Positions 41,698 to 53,932 of a DNA stretch of 64,000 nt are shown piece after piece. This DNA is from Mrakia gelida (lineage: Eukaryota; Basidiomycota; Tremellomycetes; Cystofilobasidiales; Mrakiaceae). Location: positions 558,001-622,000 of the forward strand of contig BRON01000004.1 of NCBI GenBank assembly GCA_024345305.1. The letters are read 5' to 3'. Position numbers and translations under genes: made by a program. The notes under the pieces are model-generated. The model was not told the origin of the DNA. It worked only from the letters and a program-made list of their open reading frames with translations, and made no database searches. Each line of letters begins with the position of its first letter. The stretch's first letter is position 1.

Positions 41698-44600
41698 TCA
41701 CCTTCTCCCATGGACGGATCCTCCAGCGTGGCTCGACCTGCTGCTGCTCTCCCTCGTAGCGGACGCGGACGAGGAAGGGTGTCCTCCCTGGTGGTGCTGC
41801 TGCTGTTGGTGGTACTGAGGCTGATGCTGAAGCTGAGGCGGAGGAGGAGCGTAGAACTGCTGTTGATGCTGTTGCTGAGGGACGAACCCGTTAGGGAAGT
41901 AGGGGTTGTAACCAAAGTTCTGCGGGGGAGCAGGAACAAAGGTGCCGTAGGGTTGAGGGTAGCCGTAAGGGACGACCTGTTGAGGCATCGGGTACGCTCC
42001 TCCTCCTCCGGCGGCGAGCATGGCGAGCGAGTGAGGCGAGGTGAAGGACGTGGGCATCATTTGGGGAGGGGGAGGAGTGGAGGTTTGAGGGAGGTAGAGG
42101 GAGGAGCGTGGTTGGTGGCGGGAGTGATGAGGGGAGGAGGGGTGTTGTTGTTGGTGGGAGTAGGAGGAGGACTTGGAGGAGGATCCGCTGCTGAGAGCTG
42201 GGGAGGTGGAAGGGGTGAGACCTGAGTCTTGGAAGGACGAGAACGAGGGTCGTTTGGGTGGGAGACCGGCGATGTGAGGTCGAGGGTCGATGCGAGAGAT
42301 GGACGAGACCGAGGATCGAGGCGACGCGCTTTGAGGAGTAGAGGTCGCGGTGGTGGAGACGAGGGAAGGAGGTCGCTCGTGGTAGGACGCGCTGTGTCGA
42401 TCGTGGTAGCTTCCTCGAGGTGTTCCCAAGTCGGCGGTGCTGACGGACCTCCTGTTCGACGAAGAAGTCGAGGCTGCCGACGAGCGGACGTTCTCCTCTC
42501 GAAGCGTCCAAGAGCTCTCGCTCCTCTTCGCCTGCTTCCTGGGTGGTGCTCCTGCGGCTGATCCACTGCTTCCTCCCGACGGAGTGCTCCCTCCCGATCC
42601 TCCTGAGCTCAGATCCTCCCAGTTCCCATGGTTCCCCTTCACCGTTCCCAACTTGGCCGACTCCCTCCTCAACCTGGAAGCCGCAACCTCCTGACGGTAC
42701 CTCTCCTGCCTCTTCTTATCCTCCTCCTCGACTCTCAGCCTCTCCTTCTCCTCCTCCTTCTCCCTCGCCTCCCTCTCCTTGATCTCAGCCTCGCGTCGAG
42801 CTCTCTCCCGCTGCTCGTGGTCGACCGTGTCGGGAGAGAATCGAAGGACTCGATCCTTCGAGGCTGATCGCATGGCGGAGACGAGTTTCGGTTGAGGAAG
42901 GGGAGGAGGGAGAGGTTCGTCGGAGGGGAGGGTGGGACTCGTTCGAGCTGAGCGCAAGAAGGAAGCTCGTTGCTTGAGGACCGCGAGAGGGAGTTCGTCT
43001 TCGTCCTCGTCCTCATCGTCGTCGAGTGCTGATTCAGGGATTGGTGAGGAGGTAGGAGGAGGGAAGGATTGGCGAGAGAGAGGACTGAAGCGTTTGGTGC
43101 GAGGGGGAGGAGGGGTAGGATCGGAAGTCGAGACGACGCGTTGAGTGTCCGAGTGAGGAGGAGGAGGCGAAGGGGTCGAGAGGAGGTTGGGATGCTGAGT
43201 GGGTGTGGTAGGCGAGGATTCGTTGGACGAGGAGGAGAAGGGAGAGCAGGGCAGTCTGGAAGGGATGGGAGTGGGAGTGGTGTTGTTGCTGGAGGAAGAG
43301 GAGGAGGAGGAGGGAAGGACGACGTTCGAGGAGGCTTCCACGGGAGTGAGAGTCACGTCCGCTAGTTTCGGTGGCCCTTCAACGACGACCTCCTCCTCGG
43401 CGATGGTCCTCTTCCCGTCCGTAGGACTCCTCCTGCCTCCCGTAGGGATCGTATCTCCTCCATCGACGATCGAAGTCGGTCTCCATCCGGGAACGGCCAA
43501 CGACAAACCCAGCGACGACTTCCTCCCCATCGGGCTTCCTCCCTTCGCCCTCGAAAGGATCTCTTCCGCGAGAGCCTCCATCCCGACCGAGAACTCCAAT
43601 TCCATCACTCCCAGTCCTCGAGCTGTAACGACGTTGGCGGTGATGAAGCCGTCCGAGGCGGCGTCGTGAAGGTAGACGTCGACGCGTTCCTCGAAGGTCG
43701 GTCGAGCGATGAAGGCGAGGATCCCCGAGCCTGCTGCTGGAGCTGCTGCTTGAAGGGCCGAAGAAGAGATGTTGGCGGGAGGAGGGGAGTCGAGAGCGAG
43801 ATCGGAGGAGGAAGGACCGATGCTGGCGACGAAGTTGCCGTGGGAGTCGCGGATGAGGGAAACGGGACGCGTCTTGAAGAGTCTGCGAAGTTCGAGCAGC
43901 AGAGAAACCAAAAGCGTCAGTCCGGCCTTCTCGTTCAAAACGAGGAGTTTGTTAGGGATATGTACTGACCTGACGAGACCTTCGACCTCATCTCTACTAG
44001 CCTTCCCGCCCTTCTCCAACCTCCTCATCAACCCTCTTACGCCGAGCTCGACCTCCAGCCCTCTCACTCTCGACTTCTTCCCTCCCGACCCACCCACCAA
44101 CCGATTCGTACTCCCAGGAAACCTCCTCTCGCTTCCCTTCTTCTCAGGCGCGACGAAAATCGGATGAGCGGGCGGCGGTGGTCGAACGAGGAGCGAGAGT
44201 TTCTGGGACGAGAGGAGGTGAAGGGATTGCAGAGGAGTGAGCGTCGGAGGAGTTGGTCCTGCTGATTGACGAGCGGGAGGACTTGTAGGAGTTGTTGGGG
44301 ATGCTGGGAGGATAGGCGAGGTTGGCGGTGGGGGAGATGAACGTCGAAAGGAGGAGGGGAAGGGGAAGGTTTGAAGAGGGGAGAGGAGTTGGGAGAGACG
44401 CGTCGGAGGAGGAAGAGGGACGGGAAGCGAGTCCGAGGGGAGAGGGACTGTTCCTAGGCTGGGCGAGAGGTGAAGCCGAAGGGTAGAAGTCGAGGAAGAA
44501 GCGGCGGCCGTGGAATCGTCTGTTTCCGAAGTCTCGTCCTCGTCGCGAGAAGCGTCGTCTTCGTCCTCGTCCGTGTCGTTCTCGGCGTCGCGGTTCCCTG

Positions 44601-45727
44601 TTGAGATGACCGCTTCCACCAGTCGATTGGATGGTCTCGAGGAGTCTTGGAAGACCAGAGGAGGAGCGAGCTTGCCGACTCCTCCAGCGAAGCTCGAAGC
44701 CGACGACGACGCGACGGGAAGAGGAGCGACGACCTTGGCTCTCTCCTTGCCCTTGTCCTTCTTCACCGACCCCAACCAGCCCTTCAACACTCCAAACCCG
44801 TATCCCTTCTTGTCCTTCTTGATCTTGACAAGAACCTCCTCCTCGTGGACCTCGACGGATGACGACGACACAGTAGGAATGGCGAGATCCTCGTAAACGA
44901 CGGGAGGAGTGGCGAGACTGCTGGCCGTCGAGGCGAGGGTTGAACTGGAGGTGGAAGTTGAGGCCGAGGAGTGAGAGGAAGCGGAGGAACCAGTGGTCAT
45001 GGTCGAGGACTGTAGAGGAGGAAGGAGAGTGTGGAAGGAAGGAAGAAGGAAGACGCGAGGGGGCCGGCAGAGGGAAAAGTTCAGCCGTCTGCTCATGTGA
45101 GGAGGGAAGAACGCGGGAGTTTGAACGGAGAAAGAGAGAAGCAATCTAACTCACCTCGGTGCCAGAAGAGTCGCAAGATCCACTCCTCTGTCCTAGCATC
45201 CAAGCTTTGGAAGGACGTCTGAGCTCTCCTTCGACCTCGAAAGAGTCGTCTTCCTCGACGAGACGCGGCGACGGGAGAAGGGGACTTCGTCGGCTTCCCT
45301 CTCCACTCCCGAGCGAGAGCTCGAATTCCAAACCTGTCCTACTACTCGAGGACTCTCCTCTGAGGACATCCTGATCGACCTCCTCGAGCTGACCCTCGCT
45401 CTCTCGACGGGACCCCCAGGCGACTCCGAGCATGCCTGTGTTGAGCGAGCGACCTCGGTCTGCGAACGACGAGGTTGAGGGAGAGGTTGTAGGGGAAGCT
45501 GAGGGTTCGTAGGAAGGCGAGGAGAGGAGAAGGGATTTGGAAGGTGGTGGAGAGATGGTTGCTGAGGATCGACGAAGCTGGGAGAGGGACTGGTGAGTTG
45601 GGAGAGGGCGAGAGGGACCGTCTGTCGACGGGGGAGCGAGGTGGGAGAACGACGACGGTGGCAGGAGAGGCGATGTAGGTTTCGGGGAGGGTAAGGGTGA
45701 AGGATGTAGCGAGAGGAGGGTCGTCAT
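41698..45727 (-). CDS. Large Ser-rich, prion-like-tailed protein of unknown function
   Basis: No family recognised. Exon 1 starts at ATG 45727 (MTTLLSLHPSPLPSPKP) and ends GTE at a GTGAGT donor (near 45153); an intron ending CTCTACAG leads in phase to SSTMTTGSSAS and one continuous reading frame to 41698, about 1,290 residues in all. Visible parts: KIKKDKKGYGFGVLKGWLG; a possibly folded core, VLNEKAGLTLLVSLLLELRR LFKTRPVSLIRDSHGNFVAS then FITANVVTARGLGVMELEFS; Ser/Pro/Thr-rich linkers; a charged coiled coil (EREAREKEEEKERLRVEEED KKRQERYRQEV); and a Gln/Tyr/Pro/His-rich tail (PQNFGYNPYFPNGFVPQQQH) like prion-like domains. Upstream exons are possible: an open stretch around 45900-45965 can be spliced to a point before ATG 45727 in phase, so the true start may be further up. 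Confidence 0.68.
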
Positions 45728-46129
45728 TTCCGGATGAGGTAGGGAGGGTTGGGGGACTAAGAGGAATGGCGGGAGAGAAGAAGAAAAGGGTAGGAGGAGG
45801 AAGATCGGCGCACGTGAACGTGGGGCGAGAAAGGGAAGGGAGGTGAGCTCTCTCGTCTGAGTCCGGAAAGAGGCTAGAGAGAGAGAGAGCAGAACTCACG
45901 AGTGAAAAGTGAGCCAGTTGGAGAAGAGGAGAACGTAGGATTGGACGAGAAGGATAGATATGAAGCTGTATAGATTGGAGGAGGAATGACGAGGGAGGAG
46001 AATATGGGTCAGGACGACGAAGGGCCCTTCCTCCTTTGAGCCTTCCGTCCTTCCCTTTCGTCTCTCTGGATGGAAAATCGACTTACAAGAAGCGAGCCAA
46101 CCGAGCGAGATGAAGCCTAAGGGAGGGTC
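45728..46129. other. 5' region of the large gene, with intron-like signals
   Basis: On the minus strand: TTAG near 45755, GTGAGTTC near 45895, CTATACAG near 45970 and GTAAGTCG near 46085. These suggest untranslated or additional coding exons whose phase I could not settle; one reading of the 45900-45965 stretch is a 20-residue hydrophobic helix. Confidence 0.4.
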
Positions 46130-46480
46130 CTAAGTGTGGGTGTTGAAGTGTGACTCTTCTGAGAGAGAAGCCTGCAAAACCGAAGAGCAAAACGGCCACA
46201 CCAGGGTCAGCTCGATCCAACGCCTTCCTTCCCTCCCCCTCCCTCCCTCCCTCGGCTGCACTCTCTCTCGTTGGACGTCACTCGGACTGACCTTCTTTTT
46301 TGATGTTCCCTTAGCTCGTAGGTTGAGGAAAGATTTCCCAAGTTGATGGTCGCTGAGGGATGACGAAGGTCGAAGGCTGGAGAGGGAAGCGAACGACGGA
46401 AGGACGGGGGAGGGGGGAAGGGAGCGAGGGCGGAAAGGGGAGGCGAGGGCGTTGGTTTTCTGTCGAGGGATGAGACTCAA
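46130..46480 (-). CDS. Possible small basic protein
   Basis: ATG 46480: MSLIPRQKTNALASPFRPRS, then SDHQLGKSFLNLRAKGTSKK K, a GTCAGT donor, an intron containing GCTGACC and ending TTTGCAG, and a final exon ASLSEESHFNTHT and stop. About 76 residues after splicing; the intron is a multiple of three. No family recognised. It may instead be an upstream exon of the large minus-strand gene. Weakly supported. Confidence 0.35.
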   Translation of the reverse strand: MSLIPRQKTNALASPFRPRSLPPSPVLPSFASLSSLRPSSSLSDHQLGKSFLNLRAKGTSKKKVSPSDVQRERVQPREGGRGREGRRWIELTLVWPFCSSVLQASLSEESHFNTHT

Positions 46481-48064
46481 ACTTTTGGTAGAAAGGTGAA
46501 CAAGAGAGTCCCGATCAAAATTGGCGTGTGAGAAAACGAACGAGAAAGAAACAAGAGAGAGAAGGGGAGATGGAGGTGGAAGACAGGGAGCAGAGGGAAG
46601 GACGAACCTTGCTCGGAGAGGGGGGGGGCCGACGCGAGAGGGGTGACAGGGAAACTTCGATGTTCTGGAGGATCCTCGAGCGATTAGGTACGTCGGCCTA
46701 TAGGCAGGGAGAAGGGGAGCGAGAAAGAGATAAGAGCTGTCGGTGGTTGATGAGAGGGAGTGCTTGAAAGCGAAGGTTGTTTGTCGGAAGAAGCACTCAC
46801 TTGTGTTGATCGAGTTCTCGAATGACTTCGACTTTGAGGCCGGCCCCTTCCCTAGCTTCTATGACGGCTTGAGAAAGTTTTCGCGGAACCTGACGAGAGT
46901 CGGAATCACATGCTTTGCACCCTCAGAGAGACCAGCTGAATTTTCTGCATCCCTTTGAAGACCAAAGAAGTCGACCTCGACGCGTCGACGTCGTCCTTTT
47001 CGAAGATCGAAGCCCGAGCTGCAGTTCGAGCTGGGCCAGGTGGTCCTTCTTTGTGGAGCACACGAAACCAAGCGAGAAATAGTCTGCCTTGGGTATAAAC
47101 CTTCTTTTCGCGCAGCGTTTCTGAGGAATAGTCTGCTTCCGGCGTCGTCCACGCCCGAATCGAGCCAACACCTCGACGTCTTCGAGTTCTGCAAAGACAT
47201 CGGGAGCAAAGCAGGGATAGTTAATCCTCGGGGAGCGAGTTCTCTTCTGAGCGACTGACATTGCGAGAGAACCAGCGTCAGCGAGGTTGAAAGGTGACTG
47301 CCTCGCCGCGACGCGACTCGACTCGGATTTCCATCGAGAACCTCCTCAGCTCCTTCGAGAATACGGCTCGAGAACGGGACCTGGAACTGCAAGCGATTCT
47401 GCCGCTCAGGTCTCGAGGGATCTACAGAAGGGGTATCCCGAAAAGGAAGAGCCGTCTTGAGGTTAAGCTTCGTTCGACGCGATCACCTCCATCAGCCCTT
47501 CTCCCCCGAAAGCTCTTGGTGTTTTCTGCCTGGCTCTGCTTTTCTTTCGCAGAACAGTACACGGAAACTCTATGAGTCCATAGCACTTCTCTGTTAGAGG
47601 GTCTTGCGCCAAGCTGGGGAAACCAAGTCGAGATCAGTCGAAAAGAAGAGTGTCGCCAGGACGGAACCGACCTCTCGACGACGCGATCTCTCCAGCTTCG
47701 CTTCTCGCTTCCCTCTCCTTCTCGTTAGTGCTTCGCAACGACATCTCTCGTGTCTCCCGAGATCTGCGCATCAGCCCATGAAGTACCTGCAATGCTTTGA
47801 AAGATCAGCAAGCAAATCGGGAGGAGAAGGAGGCACAGGTCCTGCTGGGCTGTCCTCCTCCTCGAGCGCCTCTTCCTGAACTCCCTCCTCCTCGCTTCCC
47901 TCTGCCTTCCAACTCTCTTTCCTCCTGACCTCCAACCCCAACAACCGACCAGCAAAAACTTCCTCCTCTCCTCTCCCTTCTTCTCCCTCCTTCGCTCGCT
48001 CGTTCATCACCTACTCGTCTCAGGAAGCCCCTCCCAGCAGCAACATCGAGCACTCGACCTCGAC
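46481..48064. other. Long intergenic region
   Basis: No supported gene. Open frames on both strands (for example 46859-47392 minus) lack codon bias and splice-consistent extensions. A GACGCGTC palindrome is at 46979. The 160 bp before 48065 are pyrimidine-rich, a typical promoter/leader. Confidence 0.5.
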
Positions 48065-50889
48065 ATGTCCGCCATCACCATCCCAGAAACGTTTCGTTTC
48101 ATCTACACCGCTGGAAGCTCAACGGGGACGTTTCCTCCCATCATCGAGGCTTGTTCGACGATGAACTTCTCGTTTACGACTATAGCGAACATCGAGGAGT
48201 CGCCGTGAGTCCTTGAAGGCGAAGAGGAGGGAGGGAGGCAAGAGAGGGAGGGACGTTGAGCTTCACCTCTCGTGCCTTCTTTGCCCTGCCTTCCTCGCTT
48301 CTTCACAGCTCCCTCGACTCGCTTTTTCGAACTCAAGCTGACCTTTCCCTCTTTCCTCTCTCGATGCTGAACAGAACTGCTCCTTACACGCCCGTCTTCT
48401 ACGTTCAGGAGCCAGGCAAGACGCCCTACTCGTTCACCGGTCCTTCGATTCCCTCGAGCGAGAAAGGCACGATGCCTCTGCCTTTCAACAACTCTCAGGT
48501 CGGCACTCAGGTGAGCATCTTGATCTTAACCATCTCATGCTCTCTATATCGGGTTTTGGACAGAGGGAAAGTCGGAGGAAGGAAGAGCGGTGCAGAGATG
48601 GGGAGCAGGAGAGGAGGAGGGAGCGTCGAGGTCGTAACTTTCATGCTCGACTCGTCTCTTTCTTCGCACGTCCGACCCAAATCAAAGCTGATATCTGCTC
48701 TCCTTCTCTCTCTCTCCCTCTCAGTTCGTGACCTGCATGTTCTCAGCCAACAACCAGACGGGAGGATGCCAGGTGAGCTCGCTCGTCCTCTCTCTCGTTG
48801 CGGTTCCAGGGGTTGAACGTTGACGAGAGGAGGGAGGAGGAGGTCCGCCTCGAGCGCTGCTGATCGTTGCTCTGCTTTTACTTCTCGTAACATCAGAACC
48901 TATACACCGTCGTCGAGGTGAGCTAGCTCTTCAGTGCTTCGTTCTCACAGAATATCTCTTTCGAGGCTGACTTCCCCTCTTCGATCTTTGTCCTCAAGGC
49001 CGACAAGGACTGCAAAATCGCCGCTCCCGCGAACACGACGAACTGGCCAGCAGTAGGAGAAGAGTCCCTCCTTCCGATGTCGATGCAGTCTGCTGGGTCG
49101 ACGGGAGTGCTTACGGACGTCGGACAGTTCAGTGGTTGGCCCATGGGTGGGTTCTCTCGTCTCTTCGTCGAGTCGGCGCGTCTCGAGTTCTGGGCTGACT
49201 CTCGTTCGCCTTTCCTGTTTCCTTTCTCGCAGGTTGCAGCGACATTCAGTTCAAGCCAGGAGGGAAACCTCCTTATCGCTTGACGATCGCCAACGCCTAC
49301 ATCCCTCCGAGAAACTACACATTCGATTCGTCAGAGTTCAGTTGGAAGATCGACTTGGTGAGCGCGAGCTCGCTCGTCTTCTCTACCTTTCTTCAGCTAG
49401 GATCTGACTCTATCTCTCTCTCCCTGTCTCGTGTAGTCGCGAGGCTATCCCTTCTTTGTATCGGTGTTCGACTCAACTGGACTCTCGTACACAGCTGGAC
49501 CGTGAGTTTCGTTTGCTCTCGTCTCACGCGTCGCGTCGTCTTTCGACGTCGAATCGAGAAGAGCTGAACTGACTTTGGTGTCTTTGCCCTGCTTTTTCAT
49601 TCAGTCTTCACGTCGGAGGAGGTGGATCGACATCATGTCTCGCCACATCTGGAGGAGGTGGAATCTCAACGACGATCACAGCTGGCGTCGCCGTCGGTTG
49701 TCTGATCCTCGGAGCTCTCGCCGCTCTGGGTGCTCTCTGGGGTTTCAATGCTTGGAGAAAGAAGGTGAGTCTACATCTCACTCACTCGCGGTTTCGGTTT
49801 CATGCTGACATCTAGTTCTTCGTCTCGCCGCGTCGACAGCATCCCATCCCTCTCTTCTCACCCGTCGAGGAGGCGGACTTTGTTCCAACACCTTACAGCC
49901 ACTCCTATCTCGACCGAGCAGACTCCAGCCGATCTCGGCAAGGAGCACCCACCCGTCGACCATCCCAGCACTCGAACTACGCTCAGCACTCGACGTACGG
50001 TCGACTGGGAGGAGACGACGATGGAGACGCTCGCTCGCCTCCTGCTGGATCGGGCGTCTTCTCTCCTTCCAGCACGCACCGAGGAACGATGGGAGGATAC
50101 TCAGATCCTTACAACCCGAGGCAGTCGATGGTTGGATCATCGAGTAGCGGAGGGTGGAAGGACTCGAAGGGCGGGAGAGGGCAGCAGGGAGGAGGAGGGG
50201 AGAGCGACGGGGAGATGGAGATGGGGAGGAGAGTAGGTGGGCGTGGAGAAGGAGGCAGGGGAGGAGAGAGTCAGAGCTTGATGGGCCGAAACGTGTTTGT
50301 TGTTCATCACGACGGAGGAGGAGCTCCAGTGACAGTTTTCACGGACGAGGGAACCGAGGTGAGCTTCGACGCGCCCTGTCTCGACGGATCCTCTTCGACC
50401 CCGGCTGACCCTCCTTTGTTCGCCTCCTCCTTTCAGGTCGTCGAGCTTCCTCCCTCCTACCGAAACGCAGGTCCAACCAACACAGCCTCCTCTCGTCAAT
50501 CCAGTCAACGACAACCTCCAACGACGAGCTCTCCTCCCATCCTCGACCGATCCCTCTCCACCTCACCTCAACAAGCTCCAGCTCTCCTCCTCATCCCCTC
50601 CATCGCTTCTCAAACCGAAGGATCTTCCTCGCCTCAGCCCGATCCCTTCGTCACACCACCCGGAACACGAAACGATCTCCCTCCTCTTCCTCCTCTCCCC
50701 TTCGAAGGTCCTCCCTCCTCCTCCTTCTCCCCACCAACCGCCGCTGCTCCTCTCCCTTCAGGACCCAACCGAGCAGTGACCAGACTCAGCTCTTCAGGAC
50801 CTGGTCCTGGTCGAGTCGGAGGACCGAGACCTTCGTCTTCGGGAGGGAGGAAGATCAGCGATCCCTCGTCGACGACGATTCGGGAGTGA
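48065..50889 (+). CDS. Single-pass membrane protein with acidic/Ser-rich tail
   Basis: From ATG 48065: MSAITIPETFRFIYTAGSST, then a beta-rich ectodomain (FNFTT-like repeats, TPVFYVQEPGKTPYSFTGPS, FVTCMFSANNQTGGCQNLYT, FKPGGKPPYRLTIANAYIPP, RGYPFFVSVFDSTGLSYTAG) with several N-x-S/T sites, a Gly/Ser-rich linker, and one membrane helix, ITAGVAVGCLILGALAALGA then LWGFNAWRKKH. The cytosolic half is long and disordered (Tyr/Ser/Gly/Pro-rich). Many basidiomycete surface proteins have this layout, sometimes compared with Mid2/Wsc sensors, but no named domain is recognised. No signal peptide follows the chosen ATG, which is odd for an ectodomain; either an upstream exon is missed or the protein inserts as a reverse signal anchor. 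Introns carry CTGAC branch sites. It ends SSTTIRE. Confidence 0.65.
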
Positions 50890-51503
50890 TGGACGCGCCT
50901 TGCTTCTTCTCTTTTCTTGCTTATTCGGCTCGGTCTCGGACTCTCTTATACGTTGTATACATCCTAGAACCTATCTCCGCTTCGCTGCTTTCGCTCTTCA
51001 TTTATCGGATCGGTCGGGAACGACAGCTCGACGCGTCCCTTCGTTTCTACTCTCCCTTTTTTGTTCGCTCATGGACGTTTCGCCTCCGCATACCCAATAC
51101 ACTTTCGACGTCGCACCACTACCTACTGGATGATCTCAATCTTGTTCTGTTCATGGGCGAGCGAGGAGAGAGAGGGATGACGACGGTGAGAGAAGGAGGA
51201 CGAGCACGAGCCCCTGAGTCTGCGCGGCCGCTTCCTCGTTTCACCTTGCTTAACCACCTCTTTCTTCCTCCCTCTTCGATTCAAGCCCAGCAGCAAAGCC
51301 TAGACCCGTCTCGGTTCATGTCTCGGGTACTCTTCTTGCGAGATCTGAGCTCACTTGTTGTACTCAAATCGTCTTGGGAGGGGAGGGAGTAGGTCTCGAA
51401 CCCATCTCCTTACGTTGAGCCCCTCCCTTCGTTGGAAGCTCACACCTCTTCCTCCCTTTCAACGACGACGACCTTCTCTCCTTCTCTCCCTCCCTCTTCC
51501 CTA
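50890..51503. other. Intergenic region (tandem genes)
   Basis: No gene seen. It holds the 3' end of the membrane-protein gene and, from about 51440, a C/T-rich leader of the fucosyltransferase-like gene. Confidence 0.5.
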
Positions 51504-53932
51504 ATGCAGTCCTCTCACTCCTACTCCTCTCGACCTCTCCTCTCCCCAAGATCGTTCTCTGGACCTCTCAGCCCAAGCAAAGCTCCTCCTCGCTCACCTC
51601 CCGCCTCGTCGTCCAAGTTCAAGGTCGCCGCGAACCGCCTCAAGCGGCCGCATAAGGGGTTGCTCGTCCTTCTCGCTTGCGTCCTCGGAGTGGTAGTGAT
51701 CTCGTCTGCGTTCTCGCAGGACGGAGAGGCTGAGTGGGACTCTTGGAGGATGAGGACGAGAGCGAAGGCGAGCGAGGGGTTGATCAAGGCGGGAGGGAGA
51801 ATTGCTGGTCAGAACGAGAGCTACACTGGTGAGCTCCACTTTCCTTCCCTTTCGTACGTCCGCTTTCGTTGGGGAAGGAAGGTTTTCCCACCCTCTTTCC
51901 CCTCCCATTCAGCAAGTTGATCGGTTCACGCTCGTTCGGAAACTTCAGCGACGCGAAGATCGAAATTCAGACAAAGAAGCTGACACCTTCTTCGTTTCGT
52001 TTCGTTCTTCAGCCAACCTTCTCCCCGACCGAAACTACATAACCGCGTTCCATATGGCCGGTCTCAACAACCAAGTCCTCATTCAATTCAACCTCCTCCA
52101 CCTCGCCTTTCTCCTTCGGACGAACGGTCCCTCTCCAACTCCCTACGTCCCCGTCCTCCCGCCCTTCTATCCTCACTTCCATCACCTCAAGGGCGGGCAG
52201 GGAGCCTCTCGAGCTCCCGTTCTTCGATTCTCGCAGATGTTCGATCTCGATCGTTTCGCTGAGGAGGTGGGATGGGGAGTCGTCGAGTGGAGCGAGCTGA
52301 AGGAGGGATTCACGGGGAGGGAAGAGGAGGGAGGAGGTGGATTTGTTGAGGATGAGTGGGCGACGGAGGAGGAGAGGAGGAAGGCTTTCGAGGAGACGGA
52401 TAAGAAGAGTGTGAGGCCGATGGGAGAGGGTGTGGAGATGGAAAAGCTGGGTGTGTGGTCGAGTTGGCAGGTTACGAACACGGGAGGGGATCTGGGCAGG
52501 AACAACGTCGCTTTGTACTACAATCTCAGTGAGTTCGGTTATATTCCCCCTGGTATCGTTCTCTTGGACGCGACGGGTTGGTCCTCGAGCTGACTTGAAC
52601 GCGTCGCTCCTTGCTCCTCTTCCCCTCACAGAACCCTCCTACACCCCTCTCCCTCCCTCCCTCTTCTCGCCAATGAATCACTCGCCAGCCCACCTCCTTC
52701 TCCCTTCAGTAGCCAACTTCCTCTCCCCTCCCGACAACCGTCTTCGAGAGGACTACCTCTCCTTCGCCAGTGGAGAAGCAGAACGACTCGTCACGTCGTG
52801 GCCCGGAAACCGAACTCTCGAGACCGTGTTCGGAAAGGAGGGATGGGTCGAGCCGAGCAACAATCCTGGACAGATCACCTGCATAGACAATCTTTACTTC
52901 GCTTCTGACAAGGGCGAGGAAGTCAGGGAGGTTTTCGAGGCGACAGCGGGTGAGTGGAGCGAGTCGAAGCACGACGCGTCTTTTCGAATCGAGCTGACCT
53001 GGCCTGCTTTCGCTTCTTCGTTTCAACAGAGACTGGAGCTTGGTACTCTGTAGGACGACATGCTCGGTGGAACACCGACCTCCGGAAGCTCTCGGTCGAT
53101 ATCCTCCGAGGCGTCCTGCTTCTTCCTCCTGGAAAGGTGGTCCCAAACGTGAGTCGAGTGACCGCGTCTCGTTCTCCCGTCTGCGCGGTCTCCTCGCTCG
53201 CCTGCTGATCTCTTCTCTCTCTCTCCAGGTCTTCACCGTCCACATTCGACGAACAGACTTCCTCGACGGATGTCCCGACTACGCGAAACCCTGGTTCGTT
53301 CAATCTTCAGTTCTCACGACTTCGCTTGACGCGTCTTACTTCACTGACTTCGCTTTCTTGTCCTTCCCAGCTTCGCCACCTCCGACTTCGCCAAGCACAT
53401 CTCCAAGATGCGTCAAGATTTCATCGACGAAGGTCGCTCAGACGCGAGGGACTGGCCTGTGATCGTCACGACGGACGAGAAGAACCCAGCGTGAGTCGAG
53501 CCAGGACGACGCGACTTTGACCCCTCGTTTCGTTGACTCGTTTCTGACTCCTTCGCTCTGCTTTCACTTTCGAAGCTACCTCGCCGAGATGACTGCTCTC
53601 GGATGGACTCTCATCGACCACTCTCTGCTAGAAACAAGGAACACGCACGGGATCTGGTACCCTTCGCTCGTCGACAACGTCGTTCTGTCGCTCGGACAGG
53701 GCTTTTTTGGTTCGTCGTCTCCTTGCTCTTCTCCTCTCCTCTCGCTCCCTCCCCCCCCCCCGTGCTTTCTGCTCTACCCTCTTGCCTCTCAAGCTGACTT
53801 CCTTCTTCGTGTTCTCAAGGCACCACCGGAAGCACAATGAGCATCCTCGCCGCCCGGCGAGTCCAGGACTGGAACGGAGGTAAAGCTGAACTCGTCGGTC
53901 TCTTGGAGGGGTTCTTCCAGAGGAGCCCTTGA
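51504..53932 (+). CDS. O-fucosyltransferase-like type II membrane protein
   Basis: Start ATG 51504 (MQSSHSYSSRPLLSPRSFSG). A Pro/Ser-rich cytosolic tail ends in KFKVAANRLKRPHKG, followed by a single anchor LLVLLACVLGVVVISSAF (residues about 52-70). The lumenal domain starts ANLLPDRNYITAFHMAGLNN QVLIQFNLLHLAFLL, the N-terminal GDP-sugar-binding pattern of fungal O-fucosyltransferase-like proteins, with a later KVVPN/VFTVHIRRTDFLDGCPDY (HxRRxDF, the family's conserved strand), VIVTTDEKNPAYLAEMTALG W, and LVDNVVLSLGQGFFGTTGST MSILAARRVQDW near the end. About ten exons joined in phase; the last ends FFQRSP. Expected in the Golgi or ER, transferring fucose or another sugar from a nucleotide donor; the acceptor is unknown. 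Confidence 0.75.

Noticed and set aside
46859..47392. 177-codon minus-strand open frame
   Set aside because: Arg/Ser-rich in all frames, no motif, no splice-consistent neighbours.
51385..51410. tRNA-like T-loop (GGTTCGAGACC, minus strand)
   Set aside because: The stem does not pair well and no cloverleaf can be drawn.
53749..53761. 12-bp poly-C run as a regulatory element
   Set aside because: It is the pyrimidine tract of an intron in the fucosyltransferase-like gene.
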